64,000 nucleotides of DNA from Bdellovibrionales bacterium (GTDB lineage Bacteria; Bdellovibrionota; Bdellovibrionia; Bdellovibrionales; UBA1609), in assembly GCA_028819545.1 (NCBI GenBank), contig JAPPLG010000028.1, positions 69,646-133,645 of the forward strand, read 5' to 3'. This document shows, piece after piece, positions 35,909 to 44,503 of this stretch. Within the stretch, counting starts at the first letter, position 1. Every line of letters starts with the position of its first letter. The notes under the pieces are model-generated. The model was given only the letters and a program-made list of their open reading frames with translations. It was not told where the DNA came from and ran no database searches. The position numbers and the translations under genes were made by a program.

Positions 35909-37675
35909 ATGAATCAATTATTTCACTTATTATGGCTGTTTCCACTCTTGATCTCCTGTTCAGGAGCTTACTTTGGCGAAGAAAAAAGGTTTAATCAGTT
36001 TGTTCAAAAGGAATTTGATGAACGGATTCAAAAACACCCGGAGTTGAGCACTGTACTGGGCTTAAGTTCAGGCAAGAGTCAATGGAATGATTTATCAGAG
36101 TCTTTTTTAAGAGCACAATATGAAACAGCTGAAACAAATCTAAAGAAGCTGTCTGAGTTTGATGTTTCAGCCTTTTCCCAAAGATCTCAGTTGAGCCGGA
36201 AGATTTTCAAATTACTTATGGAAGAGAAAAAGAACAGCTTTGATTTTCGATTCCATCATTACATAGTTAATCCATTGTTTGGCCGTCAATCTCGTGTCAC
36301 AGCTTTTTTAATTAATATGCATACGATTGAAAATATTCAGGATGCTAAAGATTATATAACCCGTGTAAGAGGTATAAAAGATAATTTTGCTCAAGTGACG
36401 TCTCGTCTTCAAGCTTCTGCAAAAAGAGGTATTGTTCCTCCCAGATTTATCTTTTCAAGAGTGGAGGGCAATATAAGAAGTCTTTTAAAAGGATACCCTG
36501 TGGGTTCTGAAGGGGATCATGTTTTAGTTCGTGATTTTAATAAAAAAATTTCCGCTTTGAATTTGAGCCCTGTAAAAAAGAAAAAATTAAATGAAGAGCT
36601 GGAGCAGGCTCTTTTAAAATTTTACAAACCGGCTTATGAGCATCTTTTAGCAACTTGGTTAGAATTACAGGCAAAATCCAAAAATGACGTAGGTGTTTGG
36701 AGCCAGCCGGACGGTCAAAAGTATTATGCTTTTTTACTTCGTAAAAGAACCACTACGGATTTAACTCCTGAGGACATTTATCAATTAGGTTTAAAAGAAG
36801 TTCAGCGTCTGCATTTGGAGATAGAACAGCTGAAGAGTAAATTAAATTTCAATGGGAGTTTATTGGATTTCTTTAATCATTTTCGAAACAGCAGAAAGTT
36901 TTATCATCGAAACAGAGAGGTTTATATCACTAAATCCAATACTGCGATTTCAGAAATAAAAAAAGAATTGCCTAAGTTTTTTAAGAATTTGCCTAAATAT
37001 CCTGTCATAGTTAAAAGAGTGGAAAGTTTTAGAGAAAAAACTACAGGAGGGGGATTTTACCAGCCTCCTGCAGTTGAAGGGAGCCGCCCTGGAATTTTTT
37101 ATGTCAATCTTTATCGTATGAGTGAACGTCCTAAGTATGCTTTAAAAGCTTTAACTTTTCATGAAACTTTGCCTGGTCACCATTTACAAATTTCTACGGC
37201 TTTGAGTTTAAAATCTCTTCCGCAGTTTCAACGTTATGCTCGCTTTACTGCTTTTACGGAGGGGTGGGCTCTTTATGCTGAAAGATTGGCGGGTGAAATG
37301 GGTTTCTATACGACAGAGTATGATCAATTTGGAGCTTTATCTTATGAGTTGATGCGTGCCTGCCGCTTGGTTGTGGACACAGGTCTTCATTATAAAAAAT
37401 GGAGTCGGGATCGGGCTATTGGATATCTCATTCGCAATTCAGATGTCTCTTATGATTCAGCAGTAAGATCTGTGGAAAGATATATTGTCAATCCCGGGCA
37501 GGCCACAGCTTATATGATTGGATTTTTAAAAATTTTAGAACTGCGTGAATTGGCTAAAAAAACATTGGGCGACAAGTTTGATATTAAGGAGTTTCATCAC
37601 CAGGTGCTTAAAAACGGAGCTTTACCTTTAACAGTGCTGGAAGAAAATATTCGTGCCTGGCTTAAAACGTCTTAA
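35909..37675 (+). CDS. DUF885-family lipoprotein, putative zinc peptidase
   Basis: The 588-residue product from the ATG at 35909 begins with a lipoprotein signal (MNQLFHLLWLFPLLISC, lipobox LISC). The frame continues 26 codons upstream to 35831, but those codons are not signal-like. The body matches the DUF885 family: ESFREKTTGGGFYQPP, GIFYVNLYRMSERPKYAL and the metal site HETLPGHH at residues 418-425. FTEGWALYAERLAGEMG with a likely third ligand (Glu) follows, and then NPGQATAYMIGFLKI. Relatives are Zn-dependent carboxypeptidase-like enzymes of uncertain substrate. It probably acts on the inner face of the outer membrane. It ends convergently with the NlpC/P60 gene. Confidence 0.85.
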   Translation: MNQLFHLLWLFPLLISCSGAYFGEEKRFNQFVQKEFDERIQKHPELSTVLGLSSGKSQWNDLSESFLRAQYETAETNLKKLSEFDVSAFSQRSQLSRKIFKLLMEEKKNSFDFRFHHYIVNPLFGRQSRVTAFLINMHTIENIQDAKDYITRVRGIKDNFAQVTSRLQASAKRGIVPPRFIFSRVEGNIRSLLKGYPVGSEGDHVLVRDFNKKISALNLSPVKKKKLNEELEQALLKFYKPAYEHLLATWLELQAKSKNDVGVWSQPDGQKYYAFLLRKRTTTDLTPEDIYQLGLKEVQRLHLEIEQLKSKLNFNGSLLDFFNHFRNSRKFYHRNREVYITKSNTAISEIKKELPKFFKNLPKYPVIVKRVESFREKTTGGGFYQPPAVEGSRPGIFYVNLYRMSERPKYALKALTFHETLPGHHLQISTALSLKSLPQFQRYARFTAFTEGWALYAERLAGEMGFYTTEYDQFGALSYELMRACRLVVDTGLHYKKWSRDRAIGYLIRNSDVSYDSAVRSVERYIVNPGQATAYMIGFLKILELRELAKKTLGDKFDIKEFHHQVLKNGALPLTVLEENIRAWLKTS

Positions 37676-37688
37676 GTACACATTCAAA

Positions 37689-37711
37689 TACATTAATATG
37701 TAGCGTTTTTT
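37689..37711 (+). terminator. Weak intrinsic terminator after the DUF885 gene
   Basis: TACAT and ATGTA pair over a TAAT loop and are followed by GCG and six T residues, 14 bases after the stop. The stem is short (5 bp) and AT-rich, so strength is doubtful. Confidence 0.35.
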
Positions 37712-37757
37712 ATATTAAAGAATACTATATTTCTAGCTGATCTTATTAAAACAAAGA

Positions 37758-39323
37758 CTAAAGAGAGCAGTCTCTGATGCACTCCTGTCCTGTAAGATAC
37801 CACTCATTTTCCATGCACTGAGCATCTTGAGTGTGTCTGGAAATAGTAATCTCATGGGCAGGTTTGCTGGCAGATATTCTGAATTTTTCATAGCATGCAT
37901 TTGTAGCATATTGAATGAGGCCTGATGTGAGTTCAGGATGAGCTGTAGCTTTAATATGAATACGATTGATTCCCATTCCATTAAATTCTGAAGTGCTTTG
38001 TATAATACTAAATTGAAATTTACCTAGACTCATACTTCTGCATTCTCCAGCAGATCTGACTTTGGATAAACCGAAGGGATCCGGGAGCTGGCTTGCTGGA
38101 TCTGTATAGACCCGATCTATAATAACCACATGCCCTTTTGCAGAAATAATATCTCCAGGCAAAAGAGGGTATCTATTTGTTGAGTGAACTCTTTGTAAAC
38201 AATTTAATCCGCTTCCCTCAGGGTCTTTTAACATCCAAGAACTTAAGCCCACCATGTTCTTTCCAATAGGATGATTTCTCTTGATTCTTAATCCGGAGCT
38301 GGCTAAAGCCGCCACCGCAAAACCGGAGCAGTCCACACCAAGAGCAGAAGTGCCTGACCCATAATTTTTAAATAAATTGACCTGCGGATACGGATCGGAA
38401 GTTAAATAAGGTTTTCCTCCAAAGTCAAAAATTAAGGGAGTTTGGAAAATATTTGGACAGCCCTGATATGGAGATGTTTGTTGCAGTCTTCTCAGGTAAT
38501 AGTGTGTTGCATTAACATGCTCTACAGAGGAAATATCTCTTCGGATGCCGTCTCCAATGCCATGCCAGGAAGTTTCTGTAATACCTTCTATATCGGGAGT
38601 GTGGTCAGGAACGAGAGGCATTACATTGACGTCTAAGACCTGACAGCTTTGATAGGCTGTAGCCATAACTTTTCTGGCTCCATAAACCAAAGGGTGAAGT
38701 TCGGAGTTGTCTACAACCACAGGGGCTTCAGGAATTTGTACAGTAATAGATTCAGGAGCTATCACATGACATTCCAGTTTTAATGGAGTGATAAGCTCTT
38801 TTAAATTTCTAAAGAGAGTATTCATTTTTTTTATAAATGCTTTAAGCTCAGCATCTTCATAGGGATTGGATTCATTTTCTCCTATGAATTCAATCATTGC
38901 TAATTCCTGTTGAATTATGTCTATAGGTTTGTCGGCAAAAAATGTGAGGGCCAATGTATAAATTTCTGAAAAATAACGTGCAAATGTTCTGACTGTATTC
39001 GGACTGGCTCCCGTATTGAGCAAATAATTTTGAGCGTAAGACTTCACTTGTTTTTGCACAAGGTTTGGAGAGGGGGGAGGAGACTGGTCAAAAAGAGTGG
39101 TGTGAATATGACTCCATATATGCCCTTTAAAATCTTCACAGCTCACACTGTCGAACAGCCTTCTCAGTGTATGGTCCTGCAGTCCTGCAAAATCTTTAGG
39201 AGAGGAGTCTAACTGACTGGTTTGTAAATTATTGGAGGAATAAAGGACGTCGGTGGACATAACAGGGGAACAGCTTAAGAGAAATAAAGACCACTGCATT
39301 AAAAATAATATACGAATCAACAT
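37758..39323 (-). CDS. NlpC/P60-type lipoprotein (putative cell-wall amidase/endopeptidase)
   Basis: The 521-residue product from the ATG at 39323 (GGGAG upstream) has a signal peptide ending in the lipobox LLSC. The N-terminal half (about 20-260) is helical and unrecognised. The C-terminal half carries the papain-like NlpC/P60 signature: GVDCSGFAVAAL with Cys332 as nucleophile, PLLPGDIISAKGHVVIID with His398, and a polar third residue further on. Such enzymes cut peptide bonds in peptidoglycan stems. Several further cysteines lie near the C-terminus. It is transcribed alone, diverging from mutS with a 93-base gap. Confidence 0.82.
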   Translation of the reverse strand: MLIRILFLMQWSLFLLSCSPVMSTDVLYSSNNLQTSQLDSSPKDFAGLQDHTLRRLFDSVSCEDFKGHIWSHIHTTLFDQSPPPSPNLVQKQVKSYAQNYLLNTGASPNTVRTFARYFSEIYTLALTFFADKPIDIIQQELAMIEFIGENESNPYEDAELKAFIKKMNTLFRNLKELITPLKLECHVIAPESITVQIPEAPVVVDNSELHPLVYGARKVMATAYQSCQVLDVNVMPLVPDHTPDIEGITETSWHGIGDGIRRDISSVEHVNATHYYLRRLQQTSPYQGCPNIFQTPLIFDFGGKPYLTSDPYPQVNLFKNYGSGTSALGVDCSGFAVAALASSGLRIKRNHPIGKNMVGLSSWMLKDPEGSGLNCLQRVHSTNRYPLLPGDIISAKGHVVIIDRVYTDPASQLPDPFGLSKVRSAGECRSMSLGKFQFSIIQSTSEFNGMGINRIHIKATAHPELTSGLIQYATNACYEKFRISASKPAHEITISRHTQDAQCMENEWYLTGQECIRDCSL

Positions 39324-39381
39324 TAGAACTCCCTTTATCCCCTTATCGGAACGCAAAAAAATGAATAAATTAGTTTGTGAG

Positions 39382-39410
39382 TTGACCTGAAAATTTCGAC
39401 GTCATAAAAA
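39382..39410 (+). promoter_or_regulatory. Candidate sigma-70 promoter for mutS
   Basis: TTGACC (39382-39387), a 17-base spacer and TAAAAA (39405-39410) lie immediately before the mutS ATG at 39417. The predicted start of transcription would fall at or within a base or two of the ATG, and no Shine-Dalgarno is visible. This suggests a leaderless message. Confidence 0.4.
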
Positions 39411-39416
39411 AGTGAA

Positions 39417-41717
39417 ATGAAAAACTCTCTCACACCTGTCATGAAGCAGTATTGGGATGTTAAAAGTCTGCATCCTGAGAAAATAGTCTTGTTTCAAATG
39501 GGTGATTTCTTTGAAATGTTTTATAAAGACGCTGAAATAGCGGCTCCTATTCTAAGTATTGCCTTAACGTCCAGGAGTAAAAAAGATCCTGTGCCTATGT
39601 GCGGAGTTCCTTTACACGCCATGCCAAAAAATGTTGGAAAGCTATTGCTTGCCGGTTACAAGGTGGTGATTTGTGATCAGGTTTCCGGAAATTCCGGAAG
39701 AAAAGGTCTAGTGGCAAGAAAGGTGAGTCGTATTCTGAGTCCGGGTATGACTTATGACCCTTCATTTTTGGATGAATTAAAATCTCACTACCTGTGCGCC
39801 TTTGATCAAAGCACTGTCAGTTTTGTGGATCACACTACAGGTGAAGCTTTTACTTACAGCTTTTCTTCTTTGGAGGAATGTCATCGTTTAATATTATTGA
39901 TTCAGCCTGTGGAAATTGTTTTTGATGACAGGCAAAAAAACCAACTGCCTTTTTCTTTGGAAAATACACATTTTTCTCTGCATAAAAATTTGTCTTCTAC
40001 AACAGCGCCTGACAGTGTTCGAAGGCTTCAGTCGTATATTCAAAATATGGGCGGTGAAAAAGCTTTAAAAAACCTAAGGCCTTTTGAAAAAAGATATACA
40101 GGAGAAAATTTATTTATTTCGGATACCACCCATAAGCATTTGGAAATTCTTCAAACTTTTGAGGCTCAATCCAAAGGCAGTTTATTTTCAGCTGTTAATC
40201 GCACAGTCACAAGTTCCGGGGCCAGACTGCTTAAACAAAGACTTCTTTCTCCATTGGCAGATCAAAAAGCTATAGAAAAAAGATTGGATCGTGTGGAGTA
40301 TTTTGTTCGTCATATGGAAGTCTGTCATCAAATAAGAGAGCTTTTAAAAGGAGTGGGGGATTTAGAGCGTACAGCAGGAAAAGTTTGCAGTCCTTCTGTA
40401 AATGCAAGAGATGTTTTAAGCTTGGGACGTGCTTTGGAAGAAAGTTTAAAGCTGGCAGATTATGACCCTTACTTTAAACAATTAGTACAGGATCATTTTT
40501 CAACGTTAAAAGATCTCAGCCAAAAGATTATTGAACAAATCTGCCCTTCAGCTCCTTTATCCTTAAAAGAGGGCGGGCTCTTTAATAAAGAAGTGGATGA
40601 AGAATTGGATTCTTTGGTGGATTGGTCTGAAAACTCTCAAAAAATGATTGCTCAAATGGAAGATGAGGAAAGAAGAAAAACAAATATTCCTTCTTTGAAG
40701 ATTCGTTACAATCAGGTGTTTGGCTACTCTATTGAGGTCACTAAAGTGCATACAGGAAAAGTGCCTGCTCATTATTTTAGAAAACAAACTCTCACTCAGG
40801 CAGAACGCTACACCACAGAAGATCTTCAATCTCTGGAGGAAAAAGTTTTGACTTCACGTGCAAAAAGAGCTGACAGAGAATATAAAATGTTTCAGGAGGT
40901 TTTGGAAAATATTTATAATTGCCTCCCTGAGATTCACTGCATTGCCCGTGCTGTGAATGATTTGGATGTTTCTTCTTCTTTGGCCTTTGTGGCTGTGGAG
41001 AGGAATTATACAAGGCCTGTTTTTGGAAAAGACTTGTATTTAAAAGACAGCAGGCATCCTGTCATTGAACAAAGTAGAAGTTTTACTCCGAATACAGTTG
41101 CAATGAAAAAAGGAGAATGTCTGCTTTTAACAGGACCCAATATGGCTGGTAAAAGCACATTAATGAGGCAGACAGCTTTAAACGTTTTATTGGCTCAAAT
41201 AGGTTCTTACGCGGCGTCTTCAGAGATGAGGCTTCCTGTTTTTAAAAAGATATTTACAAGGATTGGATCCAGTGACCGTCTGCACTCAGGTTTATCTACG
41301 TTTATGGTGGAGATGAAAGAAGCTGGAGAAATTTTAGACCAAGCGGATGAAAACTCTTTAATTGTATTGGATGAGCTGGGAAGAGGGACTTCGACATATG
41401 ACGGCCTCAGTCTGGCCCAGGCTATTTTGGAATATTTAATTACTTATAATAAGAGTTATATATTTTTTTCCACACACTATCATGAGCTGACTAACATTCA
41501 TACGAGGTGTATCCAACATGGATACATGGCTGTGCAGGAAGTCAAGGATGACATTGAATTTCTTTACACTCTGAGAAAAGGCGCTTGTGGACGTTCTTAT
41601 GGGATTGCAGTGGGTGAAAAAGCGGGTTTGCCGAAAAAAGTCATTACAAGAGCAAAGGAGTTGATAGAAAGATTTGAAAAAAATTCTGAAGAACCTGTAC
41701 AAACAGAGCTCTTTTAA
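39417..41717 (+). CDS. mutS: DNA mismatch repair protein MutS
   Basis: This 766-residue mismatch-recognition ATPase has the N-terminal mismatch-binding domain with the FxE motif in GDFFEMFYKDAE (about 28-39), which stacks on mispaired bases. The connector, lever and clamp domains follow; FGYSIEVTKVHTGKVP is in the clamp/lever region. The ABC-type ATPase has Walker A GPNMAGKST at 573-581, STFMVEMKEAGEIL as signature region, and LIVLDELGRGTSTYDG as Walker B/D-loop. It is somewhat shorter than E. coli MutS (853) because of a shorter C-terminal tail. No mutL lies nearby. The ATG has no clear ribosome-binding site. Confidence 0.97.
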   Translation: MKNSLTPVMKQYWDVKSLHPEKIVLFQMGDFFEMFYKDAEIAAPILSIALTSRSKKDPVPMCGVPLHAMPKNVGKLLLAGYKVVICDQVSGNSGRKGLVARKVSRILSPGMTYDPSFLDELKSHYLCAFDQSTVSFVDHTTGEAFTYSFSSLEECHRLILLIQPVEIVFDDRQKNQLPFSLENTHFSLHKNLSSTTAPDSVRRLQSYIQNMGGEKALKNLRPFEKRYTGENLFISDTTHKHLEILQTFEAQSKGSLFSAVNRTVTSSGARLLKQRLLSPLADQKAIEKRLDRVEYFVRHMEVCHQIRELLKGVGDLERTAGKVCSPSVNARDVLSLGRALEESLKLADYDPYFKQLVQDHFSTLKDLSQKIIEQICPSAPLSLKEGGLFNKEVDEELDSLVDWSENSQKMIAQMEDEERRKTNIPSLKIRYNQVFGYSIEVTKVHTGKVPAHYFRKQTLTQAERYTTEDLQSLEEKVLTSRAKRADREYKMFQEVLENIYNCLPEIHCIARAVNDLDVSSSLAFVAVERNYTRPVFGKDLYLKDSRHPVIEQSRSFTPNTVAMKKGECLLLTGPNMAGKSTLMRQTALNVLLAQIGSYAASSEMRLPVFKKIFTRIGSSDRLHSGLSTFMVEMKEAGEILDQADENSLIVLDELGRGTSTYDGLSLAQAILEYLITYNKSYIFFSTHYHELTNIHTRCIQHGYMAVQEVKDDIEFLYTLRKGACGRSYGIAVGEKAGLPKKVITRAKELIERFEKNSEEPVQTELF

Positions 41718-41895
41718 TTTTGGAGGAAGTGGGAAAAATATACTCACTCCTTTTCAAATAGGTGAAAGATTCTTTAGACGTTCCAGTTTAAGATTTTAAA
41801 AGCTTTCTCACTTTCAAAATTCTTAAATTCTTTTTTACCGTGGAGCATCAGACTTCAGGTCTAGTTTTCTAATCATAGGGCTTGCTCCGGTTTGT

Positions 41896-41923
41896 ATTTG
41901 ATGATTCAATTTGATTATCAAAT
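41896..41923. promoter_or_regulatory. Dyad operator candidate before the LuxR-type gene
   Basis: ATTTGATGAT (41896-41905) and ATTATCAAAT (41914-41923) are inverted copies with one mismatch around an 8-base centre. The dyad ends 24 bases before the ATG, just upstream of AAGGAGG. Its size fits a site for a dimeric helix-turn-helix protein, possibly the adjacent LuxR-type regulator itself. Confidence 0.4.
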
Positions 41924-41947
41924 GGAGTTTTTCAAGGAGGAGCACGG

Positions 41948-42361
41948 ATGCTCAATGTGACAGCTGGAGAAAAAGATTTTTTATTTTCAGAAGAAGGAAT
42001 GAGTTATCTAAAAACTCATTTGTCGGAGCAGGGGCTTTCCCGAAGAGAAACAGAAGTGGTGGTCTTGGTTCTTCAGGGCCTGACCAATAGGCAGGTGGCT
42101 GATAAACTTTGTGTTGCTGAAAAAACAGTCAAATTCCACCTGACCAATATTTATAAAAGGATGAAAATTTCCAGACGCTCTCAGATCGTATGGACTTTAC
42201 CTTTGGGGGATTTTGTAGAAAAATTTAAATACAATACATCTACAGCTTCCAATAAAACGGCTGAACCAGCTTCCTCATCTATAGATTCTTCTTGTGAAGA
42301 GGATGAAGTGGAAATTTCTATTCCAACAGGCCGTCGAGTCGTCAGTGACGTTACAGACTAA
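41948..42361 (+). CDS. LuxR/GerE-type helix-turn-helix regulator, stand-alone
   Basis: The 137-residue protein has no receiver or ligand-binding domain. Residues about 30-92 are a GerE/LuxR helix-turn-helix: LSRRETEVVVLVLQGLTNRQ followed by VADKLCVAEKTVKFHLTNIY, ending KRMKISRRSQIV. The last 40 residues are a Ser/Thr/acid-rich tail of low complexity. A very strong ribosome-binding site (AAGGAGG) precedes the ATG, and an inverted repeat lies just upstream, so autoregulation is plausible. The target genes are unknown; neighbours are mutS and a thioesterase. The AlgR/CsgD-type assignment cannot be refined. Confidence 0.88.
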   Translation: MLNVTAGEKDFLFSEEGMSYLKTHLSEQGLSRRETEVVVLVLQGLTNRQVADKLCVAEKTVKFHLTNIYKRMKISRRSQIVWTLPLGDFVEKFKYNTSTASNKTAEPASSSIDSSCEEDEVEISIPTGRRVVSDVTD

Positions 42362-42390
42362 TTCCTTTTTCAATATCATCACTTTGAAAG

Positions 42391-42526
42391 AACGTCATTC
42401 CTGTATGCGTTTATGTCATTCTGGACTTGATTCGGAATCCAGTCGTAACTGCAAGCCTTCGCTCAGCAGTTTCGTTTGGTACCTGCACTGCTTCGTCGTC
42501 ATCCCTGCGCAGGCAGGGATCCAGTC
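42391..42526. repeat. Composite dispersed repeat ending against the thioesterase start
   Basis: From 42391 the stretch AACGTCATTCCTG is identical to the start of the element at 51470. It is followed by a degenerate palindrome (GTCATTCTGGACTTG ... GGAATCCAG), then a copy of the second family at 42454-42496 (GCCTTCGCTCAGCAGTTTC ... CTGCACTGCTTCGTC). It ends with the palindromic core CATCCCTGCGCAGGCAGGGA and TCCAGTC. The unit ends seven bases before the ATG of the next gene. Confidence 0.8.
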
Positions 42527-42532
42527 ATACAT

Positions 42533-43009
42533 ATGAAAGCTCAAAACTCAGCTCAATCTCGTGTGGTGATGACCGAGGTTGTTTATCCTTCTCATACAAA
42601 TGCTATTGATACAGTTTTTGGCGGTGTGGTGATGTCCTGGGTGGATATTGCAGGCTCCATTTCAGCAATTCGTTACTGCGGTAAAACAGTTGTTACAGCT
42701 AGCGTAGATGATGTGCATTTTATTGCTCCAGCTTACAAAGGGGATATTATTAATATAAAAGCTTTGGTGAATTTTGTTCACAAAACTTCAATGGAAGTTG
42801 GAGTGCGTGTGGATTCAGAAAATCCTCTGACAAATCAATTTCGTCACATTGTGTCGGCTTACCTGACTTTTGTTGCTTTGGATGAAAATAAAAAACCTAC
42901 TCTGATTCCACCTTTGGAGCCTCAAACAGAAGATGAAAAAAAGAGATTCAAAGAAGCTGAAATCAGAAGGAAGTGGCGTCTGGAGCGTCGTAAATTATTA
43001 GGCAGATAA
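42533..43009 (+). CDS. Acyl-CoA thioesterase (hotdog fold, YciA/BFIT-like)
   Basis: The 158-residue product from the ATG at 42533 matches single hotdog-domain acyl-CoA thioesterases. VVYPSHTNAIDTVFGGVVMSWVD carries the N-terminal catalytic Asn/Asp region, then YCGKTVVTASVDDVHFIAPA and VSAYLTFVALDENKKP, with a charged C-terminal helix. It probably hydrolyses short or medium acyl-CoAs in the cytoplasm. The frame opens 19 codons earlier, but those codons are repeat sequence (CAGRDPVIH). The dispersed repeat ends directly before the ATG, so the native leader seems displaced and the repeat supplies the leader. The last codons form one arm of a long inverted repeat. Confidence 0.85.
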   Translation: MKAQNSAQSRVVMTEVVYPSHTNAIDTVFGGVVMSWVDIAGSISAIRYCGKTVVTASVDDVHFIAPAYKGDIINIKALVNFVHKTSMEVGVRVDSENPLTNQFRHIVSAYLTFVALDENKKPTLIPPLEPQTEDEKKRFKEAEIRRKWRLERRKLLGR

Positions 43010-43129
43010 ATTTTGCAAGACACAACTCAAGAGCTTCAAACATGCGTTTTGCCGTGGATCATCTTTACAGATGCTCCACTTCAAATCCGAACTTGCTTTG
43101 AGCTATGTCTTGCAAAAATTTATCTGCCT
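43000..43129. repeat. Long inverted repeat at the thioesterase 3' end
   Basis: The left arm (43000-43030, starting AGGCAGATAAATTTTGCAAG) includes the last codons and stop of the thioesterase gene. The right arm (43098-43129) is its inverted copy with one indel and two mismatches. The centre includes GCTCCACTTCAAATCCGAAC, which recurs (inverted) inside the element at 47451. The hairpin could act as a terminator or mRNA stabiliser. Confidence 0.75.
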
Positions 43130-43449
43130 TCTATCATAGATGGATTCTAAATATATGACTGATTTTGTTTTCGTGGTGGACAACTGTATCTTCAAATTCT
43201 TTGAAGGTATTTGCTCAGCAGTTTCACTTGGCACCTGCAACTGCTTCGCAGTCCGAAATGATTTTTAATTTATTACTGTTCAGTGAATTCGCTTGGCAGT
43301 TCCACTACTTCGCTGTTCCAAATTAAGACAATACTGGACTAACAGCTTATTTATTGGAAATGTGTCTTTTGCTATAGCCTAAAGTATTTACTTTATGACT
43401 AAGGTAGGCCTAAAATGAAACATAGTAGCTCGTCTTAACTGGAGGACTT
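43130..43449. other. Gene-free region with degenerate repeat copies
   Basis: 43212-43252 is a degenerate copy of the second repeat family (GCTCAGCAGTTTCACTTGGC and CTGCTTCGCAGTCC). 43290-43322 is a more eroded copy (TTCGCTTGGCAGTTCC and CTTCGCTGTTCC). The rest is AT-rich leader; GGAGG stands before the lipoprotein gene at 43450. No gene is seen. Confidence 0.55.
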
Positions 43450-44487
43450 ATGAAAAAGCATATTATTCTTGTTTGTGTAGTTTTATTTTCAATCGGTCTT
43501 TTATCTACGATTTTTTCTTCTTGCAACAGAAATACAGCTCGATCCAATGATGGCGGAGGCTACCAGGATGGTGTTGATTTTGGAAGAGATGGTGGACGAA
43601 GGGATGATCGAGATTTTAGAGGAGGAATTGGCTCTGGCTGTGAACAGTCCACTCGGGAAGGCGGTGGAAATTGCGAAGGCGACAATGACTGTGAAGATCA
43701 GTGTGATGATCTTTTTAACGGTCGTGATTATGAAGAATGCCTGGATCTTTCTGTAAATGAAGTGCAGGGAATGTGGAATGCTTTTGATGAAGATAAAGGG
43801 ATATTGGAAGATCCTGATGACGATGATTTAGAAGATATTCATCCGGAGGATATTAAAAACGCTATGGAGATAGATGATAGTCTTTGGGATCAATTTGTTG
43901 ATGATTACAGCACATCTGAAGCTGGTGATGTTCTTTATTGGATTGCAGATGATGAATGTATTTATGAGGCTATAGAAGACAGCTTTGATGAACAAGATGA
44001 TTTGGAAAACTTTATGGAAGACCTCTTTGATCAAGTGGATAATGGCGGCCTTATTGCGGCGGCAAAGGAACCCTTGGGAGATGACCCTAAAGATGATGAT
44101 AATTTCCTTGTGTTGGCGCGTCAGACAGGGAATGATCGAGCTGTGGATCTGATACATGAATTGCTTTGGGAAGAATGTATAAGTGATACAAGCTCAACTG
44201 CTTATAATAGTATACAGGATGATGACGATCAAAATTCAGCCTGTCTTTTAGGGGAGCTTTATTGTACGCTGGATTCTGATGATGACTATATTTTTGAAGA
44301 TGTGTTTGATGATGTAGTGGACAATGAAATAGATAACTTTATTAGAGGAGGGAGTACATCCGGCTTTGCAGATGGTTTGGGTATTGCCTCTTCAGATTAT
44401 GATGATCTGGATGTAGTTTGTGGGGATGTTATTTGTAGTAGTAGCGATTCTCGTAGAATTCAAAGCGCCTCTTGTGATGGTCATTGA
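43450..44487 (+). CDS. Acidic Cys-motif lipoprotein, tandem paralog 1
   Basis: The 345-residue product has a lipoprotein signal peptide (lipobox FSSC at about residue 25). A Gly/Asp/Arg-rich linker precedes a domain beginning CEGDNDCEDQCDDLFNGRDY, with paired cysteines and ECLDLSVNEVQGMWNAF. The mature part is extremely rich in Asp and Glu. The same cysteine pattern and the helical block after it recur in the two following genes, so this is the first of three tandem paralogs. The family is not recognised. GGAGG precedes the ATG. Acidity might suggest cation binding or exposure at the surface, which is only inference. Confidence 0.65.
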   Translation: MKKHIILVCVVLFSIGLLSTIFSSCNRNTARSNDGGGYQDGVDFGRDGGRRDDRDFRGGIGSGCEQSTREGGGNCEGDNDCEDQCDDLFNGRDYEECLDLSVNEVQGMWNAFDEDKGILEDPDDDDLEDIHPEDIKNAMEIDDSLWDQFVDDYSTSEAGDVLYWIADDECIYEAIEDSFDEQDDLENFMEDLFDQVDNGGLIAAAKEPLGDDPKDDDNFLVLARQTGNDRAVDLIHELLWEECISDTSSTAYNSIQDDDDQNSACLLGELYCTLDSDDDYIFEDVFDDVVDNEIDNFIRGGSTSGFADGLGIASSDYDDLDVVCGDVICSSSDSRRIQSASCDGH

Positions 44488-44503
44488 TTTATAGTTTGAT
44501 AAA

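Noticed and set aside
42294..42609. Two ORFs of 60-80 codons after the LuxR-type gene
   Set aside because: They consist mostly of dispersed repeat sequence (CHSGLDSESS, SSSLRRQGSS) and are by-products of its open frames.
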